IMG/VR virus record: IMGVR_UViG_3300037502_000954
Span: 1 to 27,418 of that record
Strand: one strand, 5' to 3'
Source of the DNA: a virus
Length of the DNA stretch: 27,418 bases
Numbering within the stretch: the first letter of the stretch is position 1; every line of letters begins with the position of its first letter. Shown piece after piece: positions 1 through 6,820 of the stretch. Under the pieces are notes generated by a model that was not told the DNA's origin, searched no databases, and saw nothing but the letters and a program-made list of their open reading frames with translations. The translations under genes were made by a program, and so were the position numbers.

Positions 1-111
1 GTAGCAGGTGGTGGTACTGGGGCTACAACAGCTTCAACAGCGCTATCTAATTTAGGTGGCACAACAACAGGAAAAGCAATTGCTATGACAATTGTATTTG
101 GCGGAGGATAA
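1..111 (+). CDS. Tail fibre protein, C-terminal fragment (5' end outside window)
   Basis: An open frame runs from the first base to a TAA at 109-111, giving 36 residues with no start in view. It begins VAGGGTGATTAS and ends AMTIVFGGG. The GGTGATTA motif is a common repeat in phage tail fibres and occurs again in the fibre gene at 3293-4399 (VANGGTGATTAA). Fibre proteins often end in a short hydrophobic strand followed by glycines, as here. The gene presumably continues upstream as a receptor-binding or fibre-shaft protein. The stop is followed at once by the next gene, whose ribosome binding site lies inside these last codons, so the two are almost certainly co-transcribed and translationally linked. 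The family assignment rests on a short fragment. Confidence 0.7.
   Translation, partial: VAGGGTGATTASTALSNLGGTTTGKAIAMTIVFGGG
103..107 (+). promoter_or_regulatory. Ribosome binding site that sets the start at 113
   Basis: GGAGG lies five bases before ATG 113. It favours this ATG over the upstream in-frame TTG at 92, which would overlap the preceding stop and add seven poorly supported residues. The site is embedded in the final glycine codons of the preceding fibre gene. Confidence 0.75.
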
Positions 112-112
112 T

Positions 113-472
113 ATGGCAGCACCCAATATAGTTAACGTTACTACCATTATAGGAAGAACCGCAGGAGCAGCGCTTACTACGTCTACTGCAGATATTGTAA
201 CTAACGCAGCAGCAAGTAATAAAGTATTTAAAATAAATGCTATTTATGTAGCGAACGTAGATGGCGTTAGTAGTGCTGATGCTACAGTATCTTTTTTTAA
301 TGCCGACAATACAACATCATATAAATTAGCTCATACGATTACAGTACCTGCTGATGCAACATTAGATTTAATAAGCAAACATATTTATCTTGAAGAAGGT
401 GACAAAATTACAGCTTCTGCTTCTGCTAACGGAGACTTGGAAATCGTTGTTTCATATGAGGAAATAAATTAA
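113..472 (+). CDS. Small phage virion-type protein, 119 aa
   Basis: The protein starts MAAPNIVNVTTI and is dominated by alternating hydrophobic and polar stretches typical of beta strands (KVFKINAIYVANV, residues about 42-54; ATVSFFNA; HTITVPADATLDLI). It ends with YLEEGDKITASASANGDLEIVVSYEE, a pattern of a small beta-sandwich. Proteins of this look are frequent next to tail-fibre genes in environmental phages and are usually annotated as hypothetical or virion structural proteins. I recognise the pattern but not a biochemical role. There is no signal peptide or membrane segment. Its stop overlaps the next start (TAATG), so it is coupled to the glycine-rich gene that follows. A role as a small capsid or fibre decoration is inference from position and fold only. 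Confidence 0.75.
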   Translation: MAAPNIVNVTTIIGRTAGAALTTSTADIVTNAAASNKVFKINAIYVANVDGVSSADATVSFFNADNTTSYKLAHTITVPADATLDLISKHIYLEEGDKITASASANGDLEIVVSYEEIN

Positions 473-1350
473 TGAAACGTCATAATGGCGGAATAGTTGG
501 TAGATTTAATGCTACATCCCAATCATCTGCTAGAGGTAGATTTTCTTTACCTGAAATACAAGAAGCTCTTTTAAATGGCACTTGGCCGTTACAAATTATT
601 ACTGCTGACTATTTAGTAGTTGCGGGCGGTGGCGGTGGTGGAGCAGATAATATTAATGGAACTCAAGGCGGTGGAGGCGGTGCTGGTGGACTATTAACTG
701 GATCTGTAACATTATCTAGTAGTACAGTTTATACAATTACTGTAGGCGGTGGAGGTAGCGGAGCTGGCGGTTCTAATCGTGGCGGTTCGGGCACAAATTC
801 AGTATTAAGTGGAACAGGTTTAACTACTGTAACATCAATTGGTGGTGGTGGCGGTGGATCAAGAAATAATAATACTGGTATAAGTGGAGGTTCAGGTGGA
901 GCAGCAACCAATAATAACACTGCTGGATCAGGAACTGCAGGTCAAGGTAATAATGGTGGTGTAGGTAACAGCGATGGTGGCGGCGGTGGCGGCGGTGCTG
1001 GCGCAGTGGGTGGCCAGTTTAATGGAGCTAGTGGATCAGCATCTTCTATCACAGGTACTTCAGTATTTTATGCTGGTGGTGGAGGAGGTAGATTAGGATC
1101 GTCACCATTTACTCTAGGGTCTGGTGGAGCAGGCGGAGGTGGAAGTTATGGAAATAGTGGAAGCCCTAATACTGGTGGTGGCGGAGGTGGCGGTGGCGGT
1201 GGCGGTGGAGCTGCTGGTGGTTCAGGAGTAGTTATTTTAAGCATTCCAACATCAAAATATTCTGGCACAACTACAGGATCGCCTACTATAACAACATCAG
1301 GATCTAATACAATTTTAACATATACAGCTTCAGGCACATACACAGCATAA
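472..1350 (+). CDS. Glycine-rich tail adhesin-like protein, copy 1
   Basis: A head of about 45 residues (ending LNGTWPLQIITAD) leads into YLVVAGGGGGG and then about 190 residues dominated by glycine with Ser, Thr and Asn, including a run of 12 glycines encoded at 1174-1209. The last 42 residues form a less glycine-rich cap ending TASGTYTA. The YLVVAGGGGGG...GGGGAGG layout is the glycine-rich domain seen in many phage and bacterial surface proteins. It resembles the polyglycine-II sandwich of T-even gp38 adhesins, which bind outer-membrane receptors at fibre tips. Receptor binding is therefore the likely role, by analogy. GAGGA at 458-462 lies nine bases before the ATG. The cap is nearly repeated in the next gene (36 of 42 residues identical). 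Proline-rich frames on the other strand are shadows of the glycine codons. Confidence 0.8.
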   Translation: MKRHNGGIVGRFNATSQSSARGRFSLPEIQEALLNGTWPLQIITADYLVVAGGGGGGADNINGTQGGGGGAGGLLTGSVTLSSSTVYTITVGGGGSGAGGSNRGGSGTNSVLSGTGLTTVTSIGGGGGGSRNNNTGISGGSGGAATNNNTAGSGTAGQGNNGGVGNSDGGGGGGGAGAVGGQFNGASGSASSITGTSVFYAGGGGGRLGSSPFTLGSGGAGGGGSYGNSGSPNTGGGGGGGGGGGGAAGGSGVVILSIPTSKYSGTTTGSPTITTSGSNTILTYTASGTYTA

Positions 1351-1359
1351 GGATAAATC

Positions 1360-2346
1360 ATGTCATTAACTCAAGTCACAAGTGGTCTAATAGCTTCTGG
1401 TGTAACTCTTACAAACCCGACTATTTCAGGCCAATTAAATCTTCCTACATGGACAACTGGGACAAGACCTTCTAGCCCTGCTACAGGAACAACAGGATAC
1501 AATACAACAACTGTAAATATAGAAGTTTATAATGGCACCACATGGCAAGGCTCAAATGTTGGACCATCTTATTCTGCATCTTATTTAATTGTAGCAGGTG
1601 GAGGTGCAGGAGGTAGTACAAGTAGTCCAAGCGATTGGGAAACAGGCGGTGGTGGCGGTGCTGGTGGATTATTATCTGGAACATCAACACTACTTACAGG
1701 TACAACTTATTCATTTACTGTTGGTGCTGGTGGCGCTGGAGTATCATCTAATAAAGGTAATAGTGGTAATAATTCAACAGGTTTTAGCCTTACAGCTATT
1801 GGGGGTGGAGCTGGTGGTGGTAGAAATAGTGCTCCTAATTCTGGTGGTTCTGGTGGTGGTGGAGAAGCTAATGATAAAATGACTGGCGCTGCAGGTACAT
1901 CAGGACAAGGTTTTGCTGGTGGAAATGGTGGAGGTGGACCAGGTAATGGAGCTGGCGGTGGCGGAGGTTCATCTGCAGTAGGTGGTAATCATAGTGGATC
2001 TACAGGCGGTGCTGGTGGCGCAGGTACAGCAAGTTCTATTACAGGTTCGTCAGTAACTTATGCAGGTGGCGGTGGAGGTTCAAGAGCTCAAGCTGGTGGC
2101 TCTGGCGGTTCTGGCGGTGCTGGTGGTGGAGGAGCTGGTGGAGGAACTAGCGGTACGGCAAATACTGGTGGCGGAGGTGGAGGTAATTTTAATGGTGGCA
2201 CAGGCGGTTCTGGTGGTTCAGGTGTTGTTATTCTTTCTGTTCCAACTGCATCATACTCAGGTACAACCACAGGCTCACCTACAATTACTACATCAGGTTC
2301 AAACACAATTATAAGATTCACAGCTTCAGGAACATATACAGCATAA
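1360..2346 (+). CDS. Glycine-rich tail adhesin-like protein, copy 2
   Basis: The first 75 residues look like a fibre-attachment segment: MSLTQVTSGLIASGVTL, then PSSPATGTTGYNTTT and IEVYNGTTWQG. The last pattern is common in phage tail proteins. YLIVAGGGAGG then opens a glycine-rich domain of roughly 210 residues, closed by the cap SGVVILSVPT...TASGTYTA shared with the preceding gene. The heads of the two proteins differ while the caps match, suggesting a shared C-terminal module on different attachment domains. AAGGA at 1349-1353 lies six bases before the ATG. The role is inferred to be host recognition at the fibre tip. It could instead be a structural fibre protein that merely carries this domain. 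Confidence 0.8.
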   Translation: MSLTQVTSGLIASGVTLTNPTISGQLNLPTWTTGTRPSSPATGTTGYNTTTVNIEVYNGTTWQGSNVGPSYSASYLIVAGGGAGGSTSSPSDWETGGGGGAGGLLSGTSTLLTGTTYSFTVGAGGAGVSSNKGNSGNNSTGFSLTAIGGGAGGGRNSAPNSGGSGGGGEANDKMTGAAGTSGQGFAGGNGGGGPGNGAGGGGGSSAVGGNHSGSTGGAGGAGTASSITGSSVTYAGGGGGSRAQAGGSGGSGGAGGGGAGGGTSGTANTGGGGGGNFNGGTGGSGGSGVVILSVPTASYSGTTTGSPTITTSGSNTIIRFTASGTYTA

Positions 2347-3257
2347 TGTTTGGTAATTCCGCCTTTGCCGTAGCCCCTTTTGCAACCCTAGGTGGAGGCA
2401 CAGCATTTACGTTTTCTCTAGTTGAAAATATCAACATGGCTGACGCAAGTAACCAAGTTTTTGCATACGCACCATCAGTCACAGAGAACGTAGTCATGGA
2501 TGATATTGATGCTACAGCAGGTTCGTTCTTTGGGCTTATCAATGAATTTGTAGCGATGAACGATGCAAGTGCTCAGACATTTAATTTTGTACAAAGTATT
2601 ACAGAAGACACCGTCGTATTAACTGATTCATCAACAATATCAGCACAGTTCGCAGCAAGTCAAACAGAAGACGTAGTGATGGACGATGTAAGAATAGATT
2701 ACTTTGCTGCATTACAATCCAGACTAGAACCTTTTGTGATGGATGATATAAGAAGTATAGCTGCTAACTTTGCAGTGTCAGATACAGAAAATGTTAACCT
2801 AGCTGATACACCTAATATCACAGCGCAGTTTGCAGTGTCAAGAACAGAGAACGTAAATCTTCATGACTTAAATAACATAACTGCTAACTTTAATGTAGTC
2901 CGCGCTGAGAACGTAGTCATGGATGATTTAGAATCTATCATATCTGTGTTTACCTTCTCAATTACTGAACCTGTCACTATGGCAGATGCAAATGCAACCC
3001 AAGCTAACTTTGTGTCAAGTATTGCAGAAAATGTTAATATGGCAGATACCTATACAGTGGTGGCTAACTTTGCGGTGTCCATTACTGAGGCTATTAGAAT
3101 ACTTGATGATATATGTTACAACGGCTGGTTTAGAATTGATGATAGCCAAACACCTTCATGGACTGCGATTGCAACACCGGCTGGGGTCTGGGTAGATATA
3201 AACGATGCACAAACACCAAGTTGGGGCGTAATTGATACCTCTCAACCATGTAAATAA
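2346..3257 (+). CDS. Virion-type protein built of eleven 20-residue repeats
   Basis: After a 26-residue head (MFGNSAFAVAPFATLGGG...), residues 27-247 fall into 11 consecutive units. Ten are exactly 20 residues and one is 21. The consensus is E-N-V-x-M-x-D-(x)6-F-x-V-S-x-T. A degenerate twelfth unit begins at residue 248 (EAIRILDD). The C-terminus carries two copies of I-D/N-D-x-Q-T-P-S-W about 20 residues apart, a motif I recall from other phage virion proteins. Alternating polar and hydrophobic residues suggest two short strands per unit and so a beta-solenoid or fibrous shaft, which is inference. The start overlaps the upstream stop (TAATG at 2344-2348). Location among fibre genes supports a fibre or baseplate-decoration role. 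No family name can be given. Confidence 0.8.
   Translation: MFGNSAFAVAPFATLGGGTAFTFSLVENINMADASNQVFAYAPSVTENVVMDDIDATAGSFFGLINEFVAMNDASAQTFNFVQSITEDTVVLTDSSTISAQFAASQTEDVVMDDVRIDYFAALQSRLEPFVMDDIRSIAANFAVSDTENVNLADTPNITAQFAVSRTENVNLHDLNNITANFNVVRAENVVMDDLESIISVFTFSITEPVTMADANATQANFVSSIAENVNMADTYTVVANFAVSITEAIRILDDICYNGWFRIDDSQTPSWTAIATPAGVWVDINDAQTPSWGVIDTSQPCK
2424..3086 (+). repeat. Eleven tandem 60-bp coding repeats (20-aa units)
   Basis: The units begin at each Glu of the ENVxMxD motif. Successive lengths in residues are 20, 20, 20, 21, 20, 20, 20, 20, 20, 20, 20. DNA identity is patchy; for example GCTAACTTTG recurs in several units. The array is therefore old and maintained at protein level, not a fresh expansion. 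Confidence 0.85.
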
Positions 3258-3292
3258 TATATAATATGGATAACTAAAATAAAGGATTTATT

Positions 3293-4399
3293 ATGGCAAG
3301 TACCTATTCAAACCTAAAAATAGAGCTCATCGGTACAGGTGACCAATCTGGTACCTGGGGGGTTACTACAAACACAAACTTAGGCACTGCAATTGAAGAG
3401 GCTATTACAGGAACAGCGGATGTTTCTTTCTCAAGTGCTGATGTTACCCTAACCCTTACTAATACTAATACAGCTCAAACTGCGCGTAACCTACGATTAA
3501 ACCTAGTAGGTACAGTAGGTGCTGCTCAAAACTTAATTGTACCTGCGATTGAAAAGCAATACATTGTTAATAATACTTTAGGCTTTGACATCACAGTTAA
3601 AAACTCAACCGGTACAGGTGTAGCAGTACCTGCGGGTAAATCCATGATCGTGTTTAATACAGGGTCAAACGTAGTAGAAGTAGTTACTGCTTTAGCTACA
3701 GGCACAGTAATCCCAGTGGCAAATGGCGGTACAGGCGCTACAACAGCGGCAGGAGCTAGATCAGCTTTAAGTGCGGCGGTCTTAGGAGCTAACAATGATA
3801 TTACTTCTCTTACAGGTTTAACAACTCCGTTATCTATTGCGCAAGGCGGTACAGCAGCTAATACAGCATCTGCGGCTAGAACTTCTTTAGGACTTGCTAT
3901 TGGTGTAGATGTACAAGCTTATAATGCAAATACAGTTTTTAATAATGTATCAAATACATTTACTGCTCAACAAATATTCACAGGTTCATCTAGTGTTATT
4001 TCATCTAAATTTGTTAATGCATTGGAAAGTGTTACCGTATCTGCAACGGCTGCATCAGGCACTATTAATTATGATGTAACCACTCAATCTGTTGTTTATT
4101 ACACCTCAAATGCATCAGCTAACTGGACAATAAACTTTAGAGCATCTTTAGGTACATCTTTAAATACAGCTATGGCTATAGGCGAATCTATTACGGCAGT
4201 ATTTTTAGCTACACAAGGTTCAACAGCTTACTATAATAATGTGGTTCAAATAGATGGAGTTACAGTTACTCCCAAATGGCAAAATGGAATTACACCTTCA
4301 TTAGGTAATGTTTCTGGTATTGATGCTTATACCTACACTATTATTAAAACAGCTTCAGCTACATTTACAGTATTTGCTTCACAAGTACAATTTAAGTAG
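3293..4399 (+). CDS. Tail fibre protein, 368 aa
   Basis: The N-terminus (MASTYSNLKIELIGTGDQSG, then TWGVTTNTNLGTAIEEAI) is a widely seen start of environmental phage tail-fibre proteins and probably attaches the fibre to the tail. Residues about 140-200 hold two spaced fibre repeats, VANGGTGATTAAGARSAL and IAQGGTAANTASAARTSLG. Residues from about 245 to the end form a beta-rich terminal domain (INYDVTTQSVVYYTSNASAN, WTINFRASLG, ITAVFLATQGSTAYYNN) often found at the ends of marine phage fibres. AAAGGA at 3281-3286 is a good ribosome binding site six bases before the ATG. The 35-bp gap upstream is AT-rich, with no convincing promoter. Role: receptor binding or fibre shaft, from motifs and context. 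Confidence 0.85.
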   Translation: MASTYSNLKIELIGTGDQSGTWGVTTNTNLGTAIEEAITGTADVSFSSADVTLTLTNTNTAQTARNLRLNLVGTVGAAQNLIVPAIEKQYIVNNTLGFDITVKNSTGTGVAVPAGKSMIVFNTGSNVVEVVTALATGTVIPVANGGTGATTAAGARSALSAAVLGANNDITSLTGLTTPLSIAQGGTAANTASAARTSLGLAIGVDVQAYNANTVFNNVSNTFTAQQIFTGSSSVISSKFVNALESVTVSATAASGTINYDVTTQSVVYYTSNASANWTINFRASLGTSLNTAMAIGESITAVFLATQGSTAYYNNVVQIDGVTVTPKWQNGITPSLGNVSGIDAYTYTIIKTASATFTVFASQVQFK

Positions 4400-4406
4400 A
4401 GAATAA

Positions 4407-5096
4407 ATGCCATTACTAGCAAGAAGATCAGTATTAGCAGCAAGAGCCTACGGATTAACCTCATCACAATATAAACCAGGCTCACAAACATTTACGTCTA
4501 GTGGAACTTTTACTGTTCCTATTGATGTTAGACAACTTACTATTACTATGACGGGTGGTTCTGGTGGTGGAGGTGGTGGAGGTACTGGAGCGGGACAGAC
4601 AGGTAGTACTTCTGGAAAAGATATTAGAACTATTACAGTTAATCCTAATGAGACAATAACTATTACAATAGGACAAGGCGGTCAAGGTGGTAGGTCAGGT
4701 ATTTCTAACTGCGGAAGTAATGCTATAAATTGGTTTAACATTGATAATAATCCATCTGACAGAAGAGGTTTTGGAGGGACGGGTTATGTTAATGGTGGTG
4801 CTGGAAGTGGTGCAGGATGCCCAAACTCATTTAACTCTACAGGTGGATGGTCTGGAGGCGGTGGAGGATCAACTGCTTATGTATACTCAGGTGGAACAGT
4901 AACTGCAGGTGGAGGTAATGGTGGTAATGGTGGTATAAATTATGCCGGTGGCAGTGGCACAGGAGGTACTGGAGGTAATTCAGGTACTGGAAATCAAGGT
5001 GCTACAGGTGTAGCTGGAGGTGCGGGTCAAGGTGCTACATTTGCCGGTGGATACGGAGGAGATGGTTCTGCAGGTTCTTTAAGTATTGTATGGTAA
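4407..5096 (+). CDS. Glycine-rich adhesin-like protein, copy 3 (gp38-like style)
   Basis: Residues about 27-50 read SQTFTSSGTFTVPIDVRQLT and then TITMTGG, the strand pair that usually precedes a polyglycine domain in phage adhesins (FTVPxxVxxxxxxxxGGGGGG). The rest is a glycine-rich field with Ser, Asn and Thr, ending GSAGSLSIVW. Unlike the two glycine-rich proteins at 472-2346 it lacks the TASGTYTA cap, and it has two cysteines in its middle (SNCGSN and GAGCPN). It follows the 368-aa fibre gene by only seven bases, so it may be that fibre's tip adhesin, as gp38 caps the gp37 fibre in T-even phages. That pairing is inference from order. Its last seven bases overlap the next gene. Confidence 0.75.
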   Translation: MPLLARRSVLAARAYGLTSSQYKPGSQTFTSSGTFTVPIDVRQLTITMTGGSGGGGGGGTGAGQTGSTSGKDIRTITVNPNETITITIGQGGQGGRSGISNCGSNAINWFNIDNNPSDRRGFGGTGYVNGGAGSGAGCPNSFNSTGGWSGGGGGSTAYVYSGGTVTAGGGNGGNGGINYAGGSGTGGTGGNSGTGNQGATGVAGGAGQGATFAGGYGGDGSAGSLSIVW

Positions 5097-5392
5097 CTTA
5101 TAAAGAATCAGTTGAGTTTATTAATAATCACCAAAACAAATTAAGGGCAGTTATCATGACTACTTTAAGTTGTAATGCTTGTGAACCTATTATTAATATA
5201 TTTAACGAGTCTACTATACCGTTTATTGCATTAAACGCAGATTCAGATGATTTAATTTATAAGCCACTTGGTTATCCACAAACGTATTTGTTTTCTGAAA
5301 GTAATAGATGTTATACAAGGGTTGACGTCTTTGATTCTAGAATGTTTTATGAGTGGGTAGATAAAATTAAGGATTGGGAAAAAACAGAATGA
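5090..5392 (+). CDS. Thioredoxin-fold protein with CxxC, 100 aa
   Basis: A predicted helix (KESVEFINNH) and strand (RAVIMTT) lead to C28-N-A-C31. A second strand (IPFIALNAD), a Tyr-Pro at 62-63 in the position of the thioredoxin cis-proline (GYPQTYLF) and a C-terminal helix follow. This order is that of a minimal thioredoxin or glutaredoxin fold, so it may reduce or exchange disulfides. CNAC is not the classical CGPC or CPYC. There is no signal peptide, so action in the cytoplasm is expected. The chosen ATG overlaps the upstream gene by seven bases and has a weak ribosome binding site. A later ATG at 5156 would remove the first helix and strand, which argues against it. It overlaps the next gene by four bases (ATGA). 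Confidence 0.7.
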   Translation: MVTYKESVEFINNHQNKLRAVIMTTLSCNACEPIINIFNESTIPFIALNADSDDLIYKPLGYPQTYLFSESNRCYTRVDVFDSRMFYEWVDKIKDWEKTE

Positions 5393-5856
5393 AAATTTTA
5401 GTTGGCGTTTTAATTACACTTTGTCTTATCTGGTGTGTACATCATGCTCACGCAGAAACCACGACAATCAATCAAAAAGGGATGCCAGTGCCTAGCGCTA
5501 TGGCACCTAGTATGTCTGCGTTTTCACAAGATGTATGTGCAGTGCCAGTGAGTGCAGCGGGTAACTTAGGCTTTATTTCTTTAGCAGGTGGTACTGTTTT
5601 ACTTGATGAGAACTGCGTTAAGATTAAGTTAGCAAAAACACTCAACGATTTAGGACTTAAAGTGGCTGCCGTATCGGTGCTATGCCAAGATCCAAAAGTA
5701 TGGGAAGCGATGGAGATGAGTGGTTCGCCTTGTCCTATGGGCGGTGCAGTGGGTTATACAGCTAAGAAAGCATGGTATGAAAAAGATCCTGAGAAGTTTA
5801 GAAAATTGTATGGTCCGAATTACACTCTTCCTACTCCTACTTCTAATAAGGAATAA
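5389..5856 (+). CDS. Small exported protein with four cysteines, 155 aa
   Basis: The start is ATG 5389, overlapping the upstream TGA as ATGA. It is preferred over an upstream TTG at 5374 because the signal peptide then begins directly: MKILVGVLITLCLIWCVHHAHA, with cleavage after AHA at residue 22. No lipobox is present (LIWC has Trp before Cys). The mature part contains VPSAMAPSMSAFSQDVC, LAKTLNDLGLKVAAVSVLCQ and MEMSGSPCPMGG. I recall these stretches from unannotated proteins near lysis genes of environmental phages. Four mature cysteines could form two disulfides in the periplasm. GGGA at 5376-5379 is a possible ribosome binding site. The function is unknown. The last 47 bases also encode the signal peptide of the next gene in another frame. 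Confidence 0.75.
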   Translation: MKILVGVLITLCLIWCVHHAHAETTTINQKGMPVPSAMAPSMSAFSQDVCAVPVSAAGNLGFISLAGGTVLLDENCVKIKLAKTLNDLGLKVAAVSVLCQDPKVWEAMEMSGSPCPMGGAVGYTAKKAWYEKDPEKFRKLYGPNYTLPTPTSNKE

Positions 5857-6820
5857 CGCATATGCTTGGTCCTGTTCTTTCGCAACTACTGAAGAAGGTT
5901 GGTACTTGGATGGTTCTATGTCGTGCCAAGGTATCGCAACTGATATTGCTTTGCAACAACATTATTGCGGTTGGTATAGACCGGGTGACCCATATTGTGC
6001 AATATATCAAGCGCCAGTATGTAGCCCTCAAGTTGAATATAGAACTTTGTCTTGCCCGGTTAACCAGAGCGGTGCTATTAATGAAACTAGGTCTTATGAA
6101 TGTTCTACACAAAGTTGGACAGGTTGGACAACAACTTCTAATAATTGCACGCAAGATCCACCAACGTGTATTGAATCTACTGAAACGAGGCAGCTAACAT
6201 GTCAAGCTGGGTACGAAGGATTATTACAAGAACAAAGAACTTCAATTTGTTCAGATCCGTATGGTTCGCCAACTTGGACTGCATGGTTGGAAATATTAGA
6301 TACTTGCAAGATGACAGCAGTGAACGTAAACAATGTGACTTCACCAATAAGCCCAATAAGTCCTTTGAATCCGATAGTCACAACTGCGCCCATCATTCCG
6401 CCAGAACCTGTAATTGTACAGGACATGACTGCGTTGACAACGACGGAAACACCAGCTACTTCGGTAGCCACAGTAAAAAGCGAGTCAAGTGGGGGGACAT
6501 CTGCACCAAGCCCCGTAAGTACTACGACGACGTCGGGTACCGTGAGAGCACCAGAAACACCGAAGGGTAAAGATTTAGTACCAGGTTTTGGCATTGTGTT
6601 ATCAATGCAGATTTTAAACGCAGGCTACAATATGCAGCAGGCGCAGATAGAAGAATCAATTAAACTTATACAGGAACAAGATTATGAGCGACAACAAAAC
6701 ATACTCCTTGAATTTATCAGCGCAAATGATACTGGGGATTATATTATCCGTGCTAGTGCCAATAGGTGGCGCAGTATATTACGGGATAACCCTCTTCAAC
6801 GATTTGACCTCGACGATTGA
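5810..6820 (+). CDS. Exported Cys-rich repeat protein with Pro/Thr-rich linker, 336 aa
   Basis: The start at ATG 5810 gives a compact signal peptide, residues 1-19 (MVRITLFLLLLLIRNNAYA), cleaved before Trp20. An ATG at 5777 (MKKIL...) is the alternative. Residues 20-166 hold 12 cysteines in three groups of four. The second and third groups are matching modules (71-113 and 120-166) with pattern C-x4/5-E-x-R-x-L-x-C-x5-G-x4-E-x-R-x3-C-...-WTxW-...-C. The Trp-x-x-Trp and Arg/Cys layout recalls thrombospondin type-1-like and other bacterial surface repeats, but I cannot assign a family. A linker rich in Pro, Ser and Thr (about 170-265) follows, then a helical tail. The gene overlaps its upstream neighbour by 47 bases and its downstream neighbour by 137, both out of frame. 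The role is unknown; export to the periplasm or surface is the firm part. Confidence 0.7.
   Translation: MVRITLFLLLLLIRNNAYAWSCSFATTEEGWYLDGSMSCQGIATDIALQQHYCGWYRPGDPYCAIYQAPVCSPQVEYRTLSCPVNQSGAINETRSYECSTQSWTGWTTTSNNCTQDPPTCIESTETRQLTCQAGYEGLLQEQRTSICSDPYGSPTWTAWLEILDTCKMTAVNVNNVTSPISPISPLNPIVTTAPIIPPEPVIVQDMTALTTTETPATSVATVKSESSGGTSAPSPVSTTTTSGTVRAPETPKGKDLVPGFGIVLSMQILNAGYNMQQAQIEESIKLIQEQDYERQQNILLEFISANDTGDYIIRASANRWRSILRDNPLQRFDLDD
6672..6675 (+). promoter_or_regulatory. Ribosome binding site inside the upstream gene
   Basis: AGGA lies eight bases before ATG 6684, within the coding sequence of the Cys-rich exported protein. It supports real initiation at 6684 and thus the 137-base out-of-frame overlap. 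Confidence 0.6.

Noticed and set aside
1146-1361. Proline-rich open frame on the reverse strand of the first glycine-rich gene
   Set aside because: Poly-Pro is the mirror of GGN glycine codons; it has no ribosome binding site and the same effect recurs at 729-920 and 2088-2321.
1598-2314. Val/Leu/Gln-rich forward frames inside the second glycine-rich gene
   Set aside because: They are frame shadows of GGT/GGA repeats, with low-complexity translation and no start signal.
3258-3292. TATAAT at 3260-3265 as a promoter for the 368-aa fibre gene
   Set aside because: The only -35-like element, TTGATA at 3232-3237, is 22 bases away, and the gap is AT-rich by composition.
5862-6570. Two forward frames (5862-6197 and 6199-6570) overlapping the Cys-rich exported gene
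   Set aside because: The Cys-rich frame has a signal peptide and repeated cysteine modules, whereas these frames show no motif and overlap it completely.
6202-6594. Hydrophobic reverse-strand frame of 130 aa opposite the Pro/Thr-rich linker
   Set aside because: Its Val/Gly-rich content follows from antisense of Thr/Pro codons (ACN, CCN); there is no ribosome binding site and no neighbour on that strand.
5810-6820. Exported Cys-rich protein as an outer-membrane spanin
   Set aside because: No lipobox is present and it is much larger than known outer spanins; kept only as a speculative idea in the findings.
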